DNA of 64,000 bases from Spirosoma oryzae (GTDB lineage: Bacteria; Bacteroidota; Bacteroidia; Cytophagales; Spirosomataceae): positions 33,249 through 97,248 of the forward strand of contig NZ_PVTE01000020.1 of assembly GCF_003002825.1 (NCBI RefSeq). Direction: 5' to 3'. Shown one piece after another: positions 24,787 through 33,346 of the stretch (position 1 is the stretch's first letter; each line of letters begins with the position of its first letter). Below the pieces are notes generated by a model that was given only the letters and a program-made list of their open reading frames with translations, was not told the DNA's origin and did not search any database. The position numbers and the translations under genes are program-made.

Positions 24787-25410
24787 ATGACCACCATTCT
24801 GCTTATCATCACTGTTACAGCCCTGACCAGTTTTCTGGCCTGGCGCAGCCCGTCGCTGCTGGACAGCTGGCTCATGAATCCCTACCGGATTTATAGCCGG
24901 GGTGAATACCATCGATTCCTGACATCGGGCTTTATCCACGCCGACGTCGGGCATCTGCTGTTCAACATGCTTAGCCTGTATTTCTTCGGCGGAATAATCG
25001 AGCAGATCTTTTCGGCGCTGTTCGGCGGGCTCGGTCCGATCTACCTGATCGGTTTTTACCTGGCGGGTATCCTGGTATCCGACATTCCCAGCTACCTGAA
25101 ATACCGCTTCGATCCGGCCTACAACTCGCTGGGGGCGTCGGGGGGCGTTTCGTCGGTGTTGTTCGCGGCTATCCTGTTCAGCCCGCTGTCGAAAATTTAC
25201 ATTTATTTCATTCCCATCGGTATTCCGGGCTTCATCTTCGGCGCGCTCTACCTGGCGTATTCGTACTACGAATCGAAGCAGAACCGGGGTAATGTCAACC
25301 ACGACGCGCACTTGTACGGAGCTATCTTCGGGATCGTGGCCATGATCGCGATCTATCCGCAGGTGTTGCCCCAGTTTATCGAGCAAATTGCCAGCTGGCG
25401 TATTTTCTAA
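24787..25410 (+). CDS. Rhomboid family intramembrane serine protease
   Basis: The ATG at 24787 gives 207 residues starting with a membrane helix; the frame extends upstream to 24736 without similarity. It has six helices. The catalytic Ser is in GASGG (about 116-120) and the catalytic His in VNHDAHLYGA (His about 173 or 176). The HRFLTSGFIHADVGHLLFNM block in loop 1/helix 2 is typical. It cleaves membrane proteins within the bilayer. A LytTR regulator follows after six bases, so the two may be co-transcribed. Confidence 0.9.
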   Translation: MTTILLIITVTALTSFLAWRSPSLLDSWLMNPYRIYSRGEYHRFLTSGFIHADVGHLLFNMLSLYFFGGIIEQIFSALFGGLGPIYLIGFYLAGILVSDIPSYLKYRFDPAYNSLGASGGVSSVLFAAILFSPLSKIYIYFIPIGIPGFIFGALYLAYSYYESKQNRGNVNHDAHLYGAIFGIVAMIAIYPQVLPQFIEQIASWRIF

Positions 25411-25416
25411 CCATTT

Positions 25417-26292
25417 ATGTTCCGGCTGCTTCGTCAACCGTATCCGATCGAGGAGCCTGCTGGCGTGGCCCTGCGTCGCGCTGCGCTGATCGGCCTGTTC
25501 GTCGGCCTGTTTTTGCTGATCTTCCAGCCGTTCGGTATCGCAACCTGGCAAACGCCGTACAAGACACCGAAGATTCTGGGCTATGGCGTCGTCAGCTTCG
25601 CCGTGACAGCACTGCACTTTCTAGTATGGCCCCGGCTGTTCCCGGCCGCTTTCTCGGATCGCGTCTGGACGGTGGGAAAAGCGATTCTGCTGATCGTTAC
25701 CAACATCCTGCTTATTACGGTCGCCAACCGGCTTTATCTTGTTGCACTGACTGGCATTAAACCCGGTATGAGTAGTTGGCTGAGCATGCTGGCGATTACT
25801 TTTCTGATTGGGGTCTTCCCATCGGTCGGTGCTGTCGTAGCCGGCTATGTGATTCGCCTGCGGCAGTATGTCCGGCAGGCGGCCGAGCTACCCGTACATA
25901 CACCACCTGCTGTTGCCGAATCGGTTCACACCGAACTGACTGAGGCTACATCGCTAACGCTGGTTGCCGACAACGAGAAAGATACGATTACACTCCAGCC
26001 CGGCGAATTGCTGTACATCGAGTCGAGCGATAACTACTGCACGGTGGTGTACCTGAAAAACGGACAGCCCATAAAGCCGCTCCTGCGCAGTAGCCTGAGC
26101 CGGCTGGAAGGGCAGATCGACCGGGCGGACATTGTTCGTTGCCACCGGTCGTTTGTCGTTAACCTTGATCGGGTCGAAAAGGTAACCGGCAATGCACAGG
26201 GCTACAAGCTGCATTTGTTCGACGGGCAGTTTCAGATTCCGGTTGCCCGCAAATACAACGACAGCCTGGTGGCGCAGCTGAAAGCCTTGTAA
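25417..26292 (+). CDS. Membrane-anchored LytTR transcriptional regulator
   Basis: This 291-residue protein has four hydrophobic helices in its first 150 residues and a short linker. A C-terminal LytTR DNA-binding domain follows at about 190-290 (LLYIESSDNYCTVVYLKNGQP, IVRCHRSFVVNLDRV). This 4TM-LytTR arrangement is common in Bacteroidota and joins an unknown membrane signal directly to DNA binding. It sits six bases after the rhomboid gene, so processing of the regulator by the neighbouring protease is an attractive but untested idea. Target genes are unknown. Confidence 0.88.
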   Translation: MFRLLRQPYPIEEPAGVALRRAALIGLFVGLFLLIFQPFGIATWQTPYKTPKILGYGVVSFAVTALHFLVWPRLFPAAFSDRVWTVGKAILLIVTNILLITVANRLYLVALTGIKPGMSSWLSMLAITFLIGVFPSVGAVVAGYVIRLRQYVRQAAELPVHTPPAVAESVHTELTEATSLTLVADNEKDTITLQPGELLYIESSDNYCTVVYLKNGQPIKPLLRSSLSRLEGQIDRADIVRCHRSFVVNLDRVEKVTGNAQGYKLHLFDGQFQIPVARKYNDSLVAQLKAL

Positions 26293-26367
26293 ATCAGCCT
26301 TCCCGTTTGTCCCATTGGCCATTTTGGGTTACCAAACGCCCCAAACGCTGTCAGACAGCCCTTTAAA

Positions 26368-26399
26368 TTGCACCCGCCGGATGAGTTGCGCTACGTTTG
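26368..26399 (+). promoter_or_regulatory. Bacteroidota promoter (TTG-N21-TACGTTTG)
   Basis: TTG at 26368-26370 and TACGTTTG at 26392-26399 are separated by 21 bases, within the accepted spacing. It fixes the start of the next gene at the ATG 26428, because the longer in-frame ATG at 26368 lies upstream of the expected transcription start. Confidence 0.6.
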
Positions 26400-26427
26400 T
26401 CCCAACGAATCGCAAACACAAACGGTC

Positions 26428-27120
26428 ATGCATACGCTTATTATCGCCATCACCATCATTCACGTTCTCGCCGGTACAGTTGCCTTATTGGTTGGTCTGG
26501 TCGCTATGTTTTCCAAGAAAGGCGCTAAAGTCCACAACCGTAGCGGACTGATCTACGTCTGGGCAATGATTGTCGTCGCCGTGACCGCCTTACCGATGTG
26601 TGTGCTGCAATCGTTCAACCTGTTCCGCCTGTTTCTGACGGGTATCGCCGTGCTGAGTTTTTACCTCTGCATGACCGGCTGGCGGGCTACCAAACAAAAG
26701 AAATCCGGCCCCACCCAGGCCGACCGACTGCTGACTTATGGAACGCTGGTCGTTAGCGTTGGAATGATGGGTTTTGGTGCTTACCTGCTGACAGACGGTG
26801 TGTCGGTGTTTGCCGTACTGTTTTCGTTCTTCGGTTTCCTGACGTTCCGGAACGCGTGGCATGACGCCAAATCGTTTGGTCACGCACCCGAAAAAATGCA
26901 TTGGTTTTACCACCACATTGCCCGGATGGGGGCATCGTACATCGCCACGTTCACCGCCTTTCTGGTCAACAATATGTACCGGATGATGCCAGCGGGAACA
27001 CCTGAATGGGTCGGTACGATCGGCTGGATTGCCCCAACACTGGTGGGTGGCCTGCTTATCGCCCGCACCATCCGACACTACAAACAGAAATTCGACCGCC
27101 CCAAGACAACCTTGGCGTAG
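26428..27120 (+). CDS. DUF2306 family membrane protein
   Basis: Starting at 26428 the protein has 230 residues and seven hydrophobic helices. The first carries the ITIIHVLAGTVALLVG segment with a membrane His, and HNRSGLIYVWAMI follows. DUF2306 proteins are predicted membrane proteins with conserved His residues, resembling cytochrome-like haem binders, but their function is unknown. The HWFYHHIARMGASYIATFTAF segment near helix 6 is distinctive. A promoter lies directly upstream, so it is probably transcribed apart from the LytTR gene. Confidence 0.7.
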   Translation: MHTLIIAITIIHVLAGTVALLVGLVAMFSKKGAKVHNRSGLIYVWAMIVVAVTALPMCVLQSFNLFRLFLTGIAVLSFYLCMTGWRATKQKKSGPTQADRLLTYGTLVVSVGMMGFGAYLLTDGVSVFAVLFSFFGFLTFRNAWHDAKSFGHAPEKMHWFYHHIARMGASYIATFTAFLVNNMYRMMPAGTPEWVGTIGWIAPTLVGGLLIARTIRHYKQKFDRPKTTLA

Positions 27121-27122
27121 AC

Positions 27123-27150
27123 GGTTTTCAGTATACGGTTTACGGTGGCC
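27123..27150. repeat. Single family A heptamer arm
   Basis: Four in-phase heptamers (GGTTTTC, AGTATAC, GGTTTAC, GGTGGCC) start two bases after the DUF2306 stop. The mirrored right arm is absent and a family B element follows, giving the same A/B composite as at 20381-20524 in mirror order. Confidence 0.75.
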
Positions 27151-27160
27151 ACCACGCAGT

Positions 27161-27268
27161 GTAGCACAGACCTCCAGGTCTGGTGGGCGCGACAGCGACC
27201 AATTAGCAGCTACCTGATTCACAGTGGTGTCAGGTCTGGAGCGCCAGCTCGGCCCGACCTGACACCAC
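27161..27268. repeat. Family B element copy 3, rearranged
   Basis: The left half has the family B palindrome AGACCTCCAGGTCT and the shared loop start GGGCGCGACAGCGACC seen in B2. The expected right arm is replaced by a different hairpin, GTGGTGTCAGGTC (27224-27236) with GACCTGACACCAC (27256-27268). It lies between convergent genes. Confidence 0.7.
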
Positions 27269-27278
27269 TCACAAACAA

Positions 27279-28013
27279 CTACCGCTTCAGCATCGCTTCC
27301 ACAGTCGGCCGGGCTTTTTCAGCCCACTGTTTCATCTGCCGGCCGGAGTAATGAAGCCCATCATTGGCGAACTGACTGGCATCGCCTGCAGCCTGCCGGG
27401 TCAGGGGCGTAATGTCGACGAACGAGATCCCCGCTTTGTCGCATTCTTCCTGAGCGGTGGTATTGAACGCGTCGATTTCGTTGGCAATCTGTTCCTGATT
27501 TCGTCCACTCGCGTACGGCGATTTACCCCAGTCGGGAATCGACAGCACAACGACACGGGCGGGCCGGTTACCCGCAAATCGGATGGCCGTTTGCAGCAGG
27601 TTGCGAAACTCCGTCCGGTAGCGATCGACCGACTGCCCCCGGTACTGATTGTTGACCCCGATCAGCAGTGATACCAGGTCGTACGTTTTCGTGTTGTTGG
27701 CGGCTTTGATCGCATCCTGCAACTCCGCCGTCGTCCAGCCAGTTCGGGCGATAATATCGGGGTTCATAACGTTGCTATTGTCCTGACGAAGCATGCCCGC
27801 CAGCTGAACGGACCACCGGTCGGCCGCGTCGACGCTTTCCCCGATCGTATAGGAGTCGCCGAGTGAGAGAAAGGAATAGGTCGCTGTTGTGGTAGCGGGC
27901 TCTGTGAGCATGGGTGAGGTTCCGGCAATGGGTTTCGTAAGCGTGGGCGACGACTGGTTGCAGGCAAGTACCAGCGTCAGGGCAGCAAGCTGGGCGATAA
28001 ATTGAAAAAGCAT
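27279..28013 (-). CDS. SGNH/GDSL-type hydrolase lipoprotein
   Basis: This 244-residue protein has a signal ending in LTLVLAC (Cys about 18), so it is probably a lipoprotein. The SGNH blocks are present: GDSYT with the nucleophile Ser (about 52-56), GWTTAEL with the oxyanion Gly, GVNNQY with Asn, and DGLHYSG with Asp and His near residue 220. Such enzymes deacylate or deacetylate lipids and sugars. The exact substrate cannot be told. It faces a repeat-filled gap shared with the convergent DUF2306 gene. Confidence 0.88.
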   Translation of the reverse strand: MLFQFIAQLAALTLVLACNQSSPTLTKPIAGTSPMLTEPATTTATYSFLSLGDSYTIGESVDAADRWSVQLAGMLRQDNSNVMNPDIIARTGWTTAELQDAIKAANNTKTYDLVSLLIGVNNQYRGQSVDRYRTEFRNLLQTAIRFAGNRPARVVVLSIPDWGKSPYASGRNQEQIANEIDAFNTTAQEECDKAGISFVDITPLTRQAAGDASQFANDGLHYSGRQMKQWAEKARPTVEAMLKR

Positions 28014-28175
28014 TGAATCGAATGAATTAAGCTACCAATGATATACGAGTCGGAGCCGGTTTTGGACTGACTTTAAACAGCCATTAAATCTAGTTTGTCT
28101 ACCGAACAAACCCGTATGGGCCTGGTTTTCTCCACAAACGAATCTGAACACAAACGGATAAATTACCCATAGATC

Positions 28176-28682
28176 ATGGCCGATATCAATCAGGTGAAAG
28201 AACTCGATACCCCGAACGACTTAGCGGAAAAAGGCCGGGAGAAAGTGGTCGATGCGCTCAACAAACTCGTTGCCGACGCATTCGCGCTTTACATCAAAAC
28301 AAAGAACTACCACTGGCATATGTCGGGTCGGCACTTCCGTGACTATCACCTGCTGCTCGACGAGCAGGGCGATCAGATCTTCGCAACCATCGACCCACTA
28401 GCTGAGCGAGCCCGAAAAATTGGTGGTAACACCATCCGGTCGGTGGCGCACATCGCTCAGTTGCAACGAGTGAAAGACAACGACGAAGATTTCGTGGCCC
28501 CGAAAGACATGCTGCTCGACCTGCTGAACGAGAATAAAAAGATGGCAAAGAACATGCGGGACACGCACAAAATCGCCGACGATGCCGAAGACGTAGCGAC
28601 GGCCAGCCTGCTCGAAAACTACATCGACGAAACCGAGCGTCGCAGCTGGTTCCTCTTCGAAACCACGCGGGACATTAACTAA
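28176..28682 (+). CDS. dps: Dps family DNA-binding ferritin-like protein
   Basis: This 168-residue protein forms the four-helix ferritin-like fold. It has the inter-subunit ferroxidase residues seen in NYHWHMSGRHF (first His) and LLLDEQGDQIFATIDPLAER (Asp and Glu). Dps dodecamers store iron, consume peroxide and coat DNA during starvation. The N-terminal Lys-containing tail could contact DNA. Its stop is directly followed by heptamer hairpin A3 and then a NUDIX gene. Both would fit a stress-protection setting, but co-regulation is not shown. Confidence 0.93.
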   Translation: MADINQVKELDTPNDLAEKGREKVVDALNKLVADAFALYIKTKNYHWHMSGRHFRDYHLLLDEQGDQIFATIDPLAERARKIGGNTIRSVAHIAQLQRVKDNDEDFVAPKDMLLDLLNENKKMAKNMRDTHKIADDAEDVATASLLENYIDETERRSWFLFETTRDIN

Positions 28683-28766
28683 AGTATCCAGTTTACGGTA
28701 TTTAGTTTACGGTGTATCGGTCGTATCATAGTACCTCCGAAAACTGTAAACCGAATACCGTAAACT
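28683..28766. repeat. Heptamer hairpin repeat, family A copy 3
   Basis: Left heptamers AGTATCC, AGTTTAC, GGTATTT, AGTTTAC and GGTGTAT start at 28683, the base after the dps stop. Right heptamers GAAAACT, GTAAACC, GAATACC and GTAAACT run from 28739 to 28766. The NUDIX ATG follows eight bases later. Confidence 0.88.
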
Positions 28767-28774
28767 GTTTTTAT

Positions 28775-29227
28775 ATGAAAGTACGGCCTTCTGCGCTGAT
28801 CTGGCGCGTACAGGATAGCCAAACCGAAGTGTTGCTGATGCGCTATTGCTATGGCGGCCAGGATGTGTTTGCCCTGCCCGGCGGTAACCCCGACCGGGGC
28901 GAAATTTTACCCGAAACAATCGTCCGCGAACTACACGAGGAACTCGGTGTGCGCGTCGACGTGGGGGAGATGATTCTTGCGGGCGAAATGCTGCTAACGG
29001 AGCGAAACGACGATGTACTGCATGTCGTTTTTGCCGCCCGTAACCTTCAGGGAACCCCCGAACTAAATCCCGCCGAAACGTCGGCCCTCGAACTGGTCTG
29101 GAAACCCATAACTGACATATCCCAGCTCAATCTCTATCCCAACGTTGGTGCCCGGCTTCTGCCGTGGTTCAGCAGTGCCACCTACCTGGGCTACATCGGC
29201 CGTATCGAGCAGCGGTACTTCGGATAA
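28775..29227 (+). CDS. NUDIX hydrolase
   Basis: The ATG at 28775 gives 150 residues; the longer frame from 28712 runs through the repeat and is unlikely. The Nudix box is complete: GGNPDRGEILPE followed by TIVRELHEELGV, fitting GX5EX7REUXEEXGU with the metal-binding Glu pair. Family members hydrolyse nucleoside diphosphates linked to another moiety, such as oxidised nucleotides or ADP-ribose. Substrate is unknown. It stands behind dps and repeat A3. Confidence 0.9.
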   Translation: MKVRPSALIWRVQDSQTEVLLMRYCYGGQDVFALPGGNPDRGEILPETIVRELHEELGVRVDVGEMILAGEMLLTERNDDVLHVVFAARNLQGTPELNPAETSALELVWKPITDISQLNLYPNVGARLLPWFSSATYLGYIGRIEQRYFG

Positions 29228-29232
29228 GTGTA

Positions 29233-29296
29233 TTCGGTTTATGGGTTACGGTGGCTGACGCCAGAGTACTCGCGCGTCAACCACCGTGAACCGAAG
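29233..29296. repeat. Degenerate family A hairpin
   Basis: TTCGGTTTATGGG... with ACGGTGGCTGACG on the left pairs imperfectly with GCGTCAACCACCGTGAACCG on the right. It is shorter and less regular than the other copies and lies between convergent genes. Confidence 0.55.
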
Positions 29297-29298
29297 CC

Positions 29299-30666
29299 TC
29301 ACCGCAGGTTGGGCACCGGCAGTACGGGCAGACTCTCGTTGCCGTCTTCGCTGACGGCCTGCACGGCGAAGTAATAGTTGTCTTTCGAATAGGGCAGGGT
29401 CATGCCGAGTTTTGTGGTGAAGAACTTCTTCTGCCAGAACGGCCAGTACGTTTCGCGCATCAGCACATAGTAGCCTTTTACTTTCCCGACCTGTGGTGCC
29501 TGCCAGTACAGCACCGTCGAATTGGTCAGGTTGCGTACGTCGACGGTTACTTTCTGGGGTACGGTGGGGGCTTTCGCCAGATTGGCCAGCGTTGCCAGGT
29601 TCACGGCCGTATTTTTCCGCAGATAATCGAAATCCATGAATTTCGGGTAGTCACCGTATTCAGTGCTGTTTTCTGTCCGCAGGTCCTGATGCTGATGGTT
29701 GTAGTTCTCGTTCATTTCCGTTAGCCGCACGGCTGCAAATCCCCGCTGCACGTAGGGCGTATGGTCGCCACCGCGCAGGTACCGGTCGTTGCGGTACACC
29801 ATCACCACTTCCAGATTGTCGACATAACGTTCGCCGACTTCTTTCAGGTAACGGGCCAGGGAGCGGGCTTTGCCGTCGTTTTCGTTGCCGAACTGCCGAA
29901 TCTGACTGATGCGATTGGTCGTGTCTTTGAGCAGGTTACCGGGTAGTCCCTCACTAAACACCCGCAGCCGCGTGTTGTCGATGATGTTGGTTTCGTTGCT
30001 GTTATTGCTGCCCATGATGTCGTTGTTCAGCACAGCTTCGAGATTCCATTTCTCGGTCACGGCGCGTTCGCTCAGATGCTCGGCACCCAGCAGGCCCTGC
30101 TCTTCACCCGTCAGTGCGACGAAGATGATCGTTGCGGGAAACTGACTTTTACTCATCACCCGGCACAGTTCGATGACCGCTGCCGTACCCGATCCGTCGT
30201 CGTTGGCACCGGGTGCGTCGGCGTCGCGGTTCATGACGTTGGTGACGCGACTATCCATATGTCCCTGCACGATGAACACCCGCGTGTCGGCCGGGTCGGT
30301 ACCTTTCAGGGTCGCCATGACGTTGCCCATGTCGGCCGGTTTATCGATGCGTCGCCCGTCGGCGGACAGCGTCCATTTGTCGATGGTGGCCGTCAGACGA
30401 CCGCCCGACTGTCTGGCGTACTGATTGAACTTGCCGAGTATCCACTGCCGGGCGGCACCGATGCCTTTTTTCGGATCGCTCGTAGTACTGAGTGTATGGC
30501 GCGTGCCGAAGCTGACAAGGCCGTTGATGTGCGACCGCAGGCTATCGGCCGACAGCTGACTGACGAGGTCGGCGATTTGTGGATCGCGATTGACGATGAT
30601 GGTTTGCGCAACCGACGGAAGCGAAGCCGTCAGCAAGGCGAAGAGAAAAGCGTAGCGTTTGTTCAT
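29299..30666 (-). CDS. M28 family exported peptidase with C-terminal fibronectin-type domain
   Basis: This 455-residue protein has a signal peptide (cleavage near PSVAQ). The M28 domain shows the zinc ligands QGHMDS (about 134-139), GANDDGSGT (about 152), ALTGEEQGLLGAEH (about 185), LNNDIMG (about 214) and GGDHTPYVQ (about 298). A short fibronectin-type beta domain follows at about 370-455. Compared with the peptidase at 8844 it lacks the PA insert and shows no close sequence relation. It would hydrolyse peptides outside the cytoplasm. A NUDIX gene is convergent with it. Confidence 0.9.
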   Translation of the reverse strand: MNKRYAFLFALLTASLPSVAQTIIVNRDPQIADLVSQLSADSLRSHINGLVSFGTRHTLSTTSDPKKGIGAARQWILGKFNQYARQSGGRLTATIDKWTLSADGRRIDKPADMGNVMATLKGTDPADTRVFIVQGHMDSRVTNVMNRDADAPGANDDGSGTAAVIELCRVMSKSQFPATIIFVALTGEEQGLLGAEHLSERAVTEKWNLEAVLNNDIMGSNNSNETNIIDNTRLRVFSEGLPGNLLKDTTNRISQIRQFGNENDGKARSLARYLKEVGERYVDNLEVVMVYRNDRYLRGGDHTPYVQRGFAAVRLTEMNENYNHQHQDLRTENSTEYGDYPKFMDFDYLRKNTAVNLATLANLAKAPTVPQKVTVDVRNLTNSTVLYWQAPQVGKVKGYYVLMRETYWPFWQKKFFTTKLGMTLPYSKDNYYFAVQAVSEDGNESLPVLPVPNLR

Positions 30667-30776
30667 GAGTCGATAATTGGGTCCCGAATCTACCCAAAAA
30701 CGCGCAGGAATGCACGACTGCTGAATTCGCCGTGTTGCGCCGACGTTAAACCCGGCTCATATTGACTTACTCGCTC

Positions 30777-31295
30777 CTAAAACGACCAGGCAGCGCCCGC
30801 GCCGATGGCAGGCTGACCCGTCAGCGGCACAATGGGGGTTGCCAGACCAATGCGGGTTTGCAGGAGCAATTCGTTGTACCGTGTAACGGCTTTGTTGACC
30901 TGCCGATTGCCGATAACCGACATGGTCAGCGATGCCGCGATCGACGAACCGTAGACAATCCAATAGGCATCGTCGCGGCCCCGGCCGGGCGAAAAAACCA
31001 AATAGGCCAGGGTCGCCAGTGAGGTCAGCTGACTAAGCGTACGCAGCGTGCGGAACGTGCGAAAGTGGTGCGTCACCGTCGGGTCGTTAAGTTCGTAGAA
31101 CGGTACTTCGAGCGAATAGGGCGACGAAAGTCGTTTGCCGCCGTAAAAGTAGATGGTACCACCGGCCCGTTCGATGGGAAGCAAATGCCGGGGGATGGGT
31201 GCTGAGCGGTAGTAAACGGTGTCTTCGCCCGCACGCTGCTGCGCGACAACGAGCTGAGTACTGATCAGCAACACGAACAGAAAAATGTAGCGCAT
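30777..31295 (-). CDS. Exported protein of unknown function
   Basis: This 172-residue protein has a signal peptide (MRYIFLFVLLISTQLVVAQ). A Tyr-rich segment (IYFYGGKRLSSPYSLEVPFYEL) follows, then one or two hydrophobic stretches (LATLAYLVFSP, IVYGSSIAASLTMSVIG). The composition suggests an envelope protein with short hydrophobic helices. No family was recognised. It lies between the M28 peptidase and csaA on the same strand. The codon usage is like the neighbours and the frame is clean, so it is probably real. Confidence 0.6.
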   Translation of the reverse strand: MRYIFLFVLLISTQLVVAQQRAGEDTVYYRSAPIPRHLLPIERAGGTIYFYGGKRLSSPYSLEVPFYELNDPTVTHHFRTFRTLRTLSQLTSLATLAYLVFSPGRGRDDAYWIVYGSSIAASLTMSVIGNRQVNKAVTRYNELLLQTRIGLATPIVPLTGQPAIGAGAAWSF

Positions 31296-31352
31296 AGAGA
31301 CTGGGAATGGCGGTAGAGCTTTGCCTTCATAAACGTACGGGGCCGCTGGATG

Positions 31353-31706
31353 TTATCCAATCCGAAGGCCGTTTGGCGTAGTCCGTTCGGGTTGTAGCAG
31401 GGTAACCGTACCATCGGCGGCAACCGACCCCAGCACCAGGCATTCGCTGCGAAACGTAGCGATCTGCTTCGGTGGAAAATTTACCACCGCAATAACCTGC
31501 TGACCGACCAGCGTGTCGGGCGTATAGAGCGTGGTGATCTGGGCCGAACTGCGCTTCAGTCCCAGGTCGCCGAAGTCGATGGTCAGCTTGTAGGCCGGTT
31601 TACGGGCCTGCGGAAACGGCTCGACGGCGACGATGGTGCCAGTCCGCATGTCAACTTTTTCGAAATCGGCCCAACTGATCGGGGCGGGTTGCTCGGGTGT
31701 GTTCAT
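31353..31706 (-). CDS. csaA: tRNA-binding domain protein, CsaA type
   Basis: This 117-residue protein has the CsaA opening SWADFEKVDMRTGTIVAVE, then FPQARKPAYKLTIDFGDLG and VVNFPPKQIATFRSECLVLG. These are the OB-fold core of stand-alone tRNA-binding proteins related to methionyl-tRNA synthetase C-termini. In other bacteria CsaA acts as a secretion-related chaperone or tRNA handler. The length is as expected. It is divergent from the sugar dehydrogenase-like gene, with 140 bases between starts. Confidence 0.92.
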   Translation of the reverse strand: MNTPEQPAPISWADFEKVDMRTGTIVAVEPFPQARKPAYKLTIDFGDLGLKRSSAQITTLYTPDTLVGQQVIAVVNFPPKQIATFRSECLVLGSVAADGTVTLLQPERTTPNGLRIG

Positions 31707-31728
31707 ACAGTAGTGGTTAATGGATGAG

Positions 31729-31736
31729 TAACTTTG
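31729..31736 (+). promoter_or_regulatory. -7 box TAACTTTG upstream of the dehydrogenase
   Basis: TAACTTTG matches TAnnTTTG and lies 110 bases upstream of the ATG at 31847, leaving a long leader. It disfavours the in-frame ATG at 31724. Confidence 0.35.
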
Positions 31737-31846
31737 ATAAGATAGGCTATTTTGTCAATGCATGCGAGAGTCCTCCCGGAAGAAACCTTCACCCGTACCG
31801 GATGGTTACCCTCGCGTCACAAACGTACACGCATCGACTCATACCC

Positions 31847-33211
31847 ATGAAATCAACTGTATGGCTGCTTGCGGCCGCAACAACCCTAACCTTAACGGTA
31901 CAGGCCGGAACACCCCCGACAAAGGGAAGTAAGACACCCAACCCGGCGACCCGTATTGCGCCTGACCCGGACAACGGTGGTATCAAACTGGCCAAAGGCT
32001 TTCAGGCGCTGGTGTTCGCCGACAATCTGGGTCGTGCCCGCCACGCCGTGGCCGACCCCGTAACCGGCACACTCTACGTCAAACTCGACCGGTTGAAAGA
32101 CGGGAAGGGCATCGTTGAATTGCTCGACACGAACGGCGACGGCCGGGCCGACCAAACCATCACGTTCGGTACCTATCCCGGTACGGGAATGGGCATTTAC
32201 AACGGCTATCTCTACGCGTCGTCGGATACGTCGGTGTATCGCTACAAGATGACCAATGGCAAGGTAATGGCGACCACGCAGGCCGAACCGATCGTGGTGG
32301 GGCTGACGCTGCAACGACAACATGCCAGTAAGTCGCTGGCGCTCTCGCCCGATGGCAAGTTGTTTGTCAACTTCGGCGCACCGTCGAACGCCTGTCAGGA
32401 AAAAGACCGGCAGAAAGGCTCGAAAGGCATGGACCCCTGCCCGATTCTGGAAAATTACGGTGGTATCTGGGTATTCGACGCCAACAAACTGAACCAGAAA
32501 CAGGCGGACGGAAAACGATATGCTACGGGTATTCGTAATGCCGTAGCCCTCGACTGGAACACGTCTGACAACAAGCTGTACGCGTTGCAACACGGTCGTG
32601 ATAACCTCAACAACTGGGGCGGTGTATTTACCGATACCGTCAGCGCCGAACTGCCGTCGGAGGAATTTCTACAGGTCAACAATGGGTCTGACTTCGGCTG
32701 GCCGTACTGCTACAACGACCATTTTCAAAACAAGAAAATGCTGGCACCGGAGTACGGTGGCGACGGCAAAACGCAGGATCGCTGTGCCGGCAAAGACAAG
32801 CCAATCATGGCGTTTCCCGCGCACTGGGCACCCAACGATCTGCTGTTTTACAAAGGCAGTTCGGGGGCGAACGCCTTTCCGGCTCGCTACCGCAACGGCG
32901 CGTTCGTCTGCTTCCACGGCTCCTGGAACCGCGCGCCACTGAACCAGGGCGGTTATTTCGTGGCCTTTATTCCGTTCGGGAAAAACGGTCTGCCATCGGG
33001 TAAATACGAGGTCTTCGCCGAAAATTTCGCGGGTGTCGAGGAGCAGGGAACACCGGGCGAAAACGCGAACGCCGGTAAACTGGCGCTGGCTAGTCCCGGC
33101 GATGCCAAAGCGCGGCCGGTCGGTTTGGCGGAAGGCCCCGACGGATCGCTCTACGTAACGGATTCCGTAAAAGGGAAAGTCTGGCGCATTATGTACACTG
33201 CGAAGAAATAG
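31847..33211 (+). CDS. PQQ-dependent glucose/sorbosone dehydrogenase-like beta-propeller
   Basis: The ATG at 31847 gives 454 residues with a signal peptide (MKSTVWLLAAATTLTLTVQA). The six-bladed propeller of the glucose/sorbosone dehydrogenase group is indicated by FADNLGRARHAVADPVTG, the calcium-type DTNGDGRADQ loop, GIRNAVALDW, DFGWPYCYND and FHGSWNR. It would oxidise sugars outside the cytoplasm with PQQ and calcium. No c-type haem CxxCH motif is present, so an external electron acceptor would be needed. It ends ahead of family B hairpin B2. Confidence 0.85.
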   Translation: MKSTVWLLAAATTLTLTVQAGTPPTKGSKTPNPATRIAPDPDNGGIKLAKGFQALVFADNLGRARHAVADPVTGTLYVKLDRLKDGKGIVELLDTNGDGRADQTITFGTYPGTGMGIYNGYLYASSDTSVYRYKMTNGKVMATTQAEPIVVGLTLQRQHASKSLALSPDGKLFVNFGAPSNACQEKDRQKGSKGMDPCPILENYGGIWVFDANKLNQKQADGKRYATGIRNAVALDWNTSDNKLYALQHGRDNLNNWGGVFTDTVSAELPSEEFLQVNNGSDFGWPYCYNDHFQNKKMLAPEYGGDGKTQDRCAGKDKPIMAFPAHWAPNDLLFYKGSSGANAFPARYRNGAFVCFHGSWNRAPLNQGGYFVAFIPFGKNGLPSGKYEVFAENFAGVEEQGTPGENANAGKLALASPGDAKARPVGLAEGPDGSLYVTDSVKGKVWRIMYTAKK

Positions 33212-33224
33212 GAGTAGCCTGTAT

Positions 33225-33333
33225 TATGTAGCCTGGACCTCTAGGTCCGGGTGGGCGCGACAGCGACCAGGAAAGCTACCGCCGGAATCGATTGCCCTGA
33301 CGGGCACCCGGACCTGGAGGTCCAGGCTACATA
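33225..33333. repeat. Long hairpin repeat, family B copy 2
   Basis: Arms 33225-33253 and 33305-33333 match over 29 bases with one mismatch and include GGACCTCTAGGTCC. The loop GGCGCGACAGCGACC...GCCCTGACGGG is the reverse-orientation counterpart of the B1 loop. It lies between convergent genes. Confidence 0.88.
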
Positions 33334-33346
33334 GTACGGGCTACGT

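Noticed and set aside
24748..25617. Open frame of 289 codons on the minus strand
   Set aside because: Antisense to rhomboid and LytTR genes; Gln/Arg/Asp-rich shadow.
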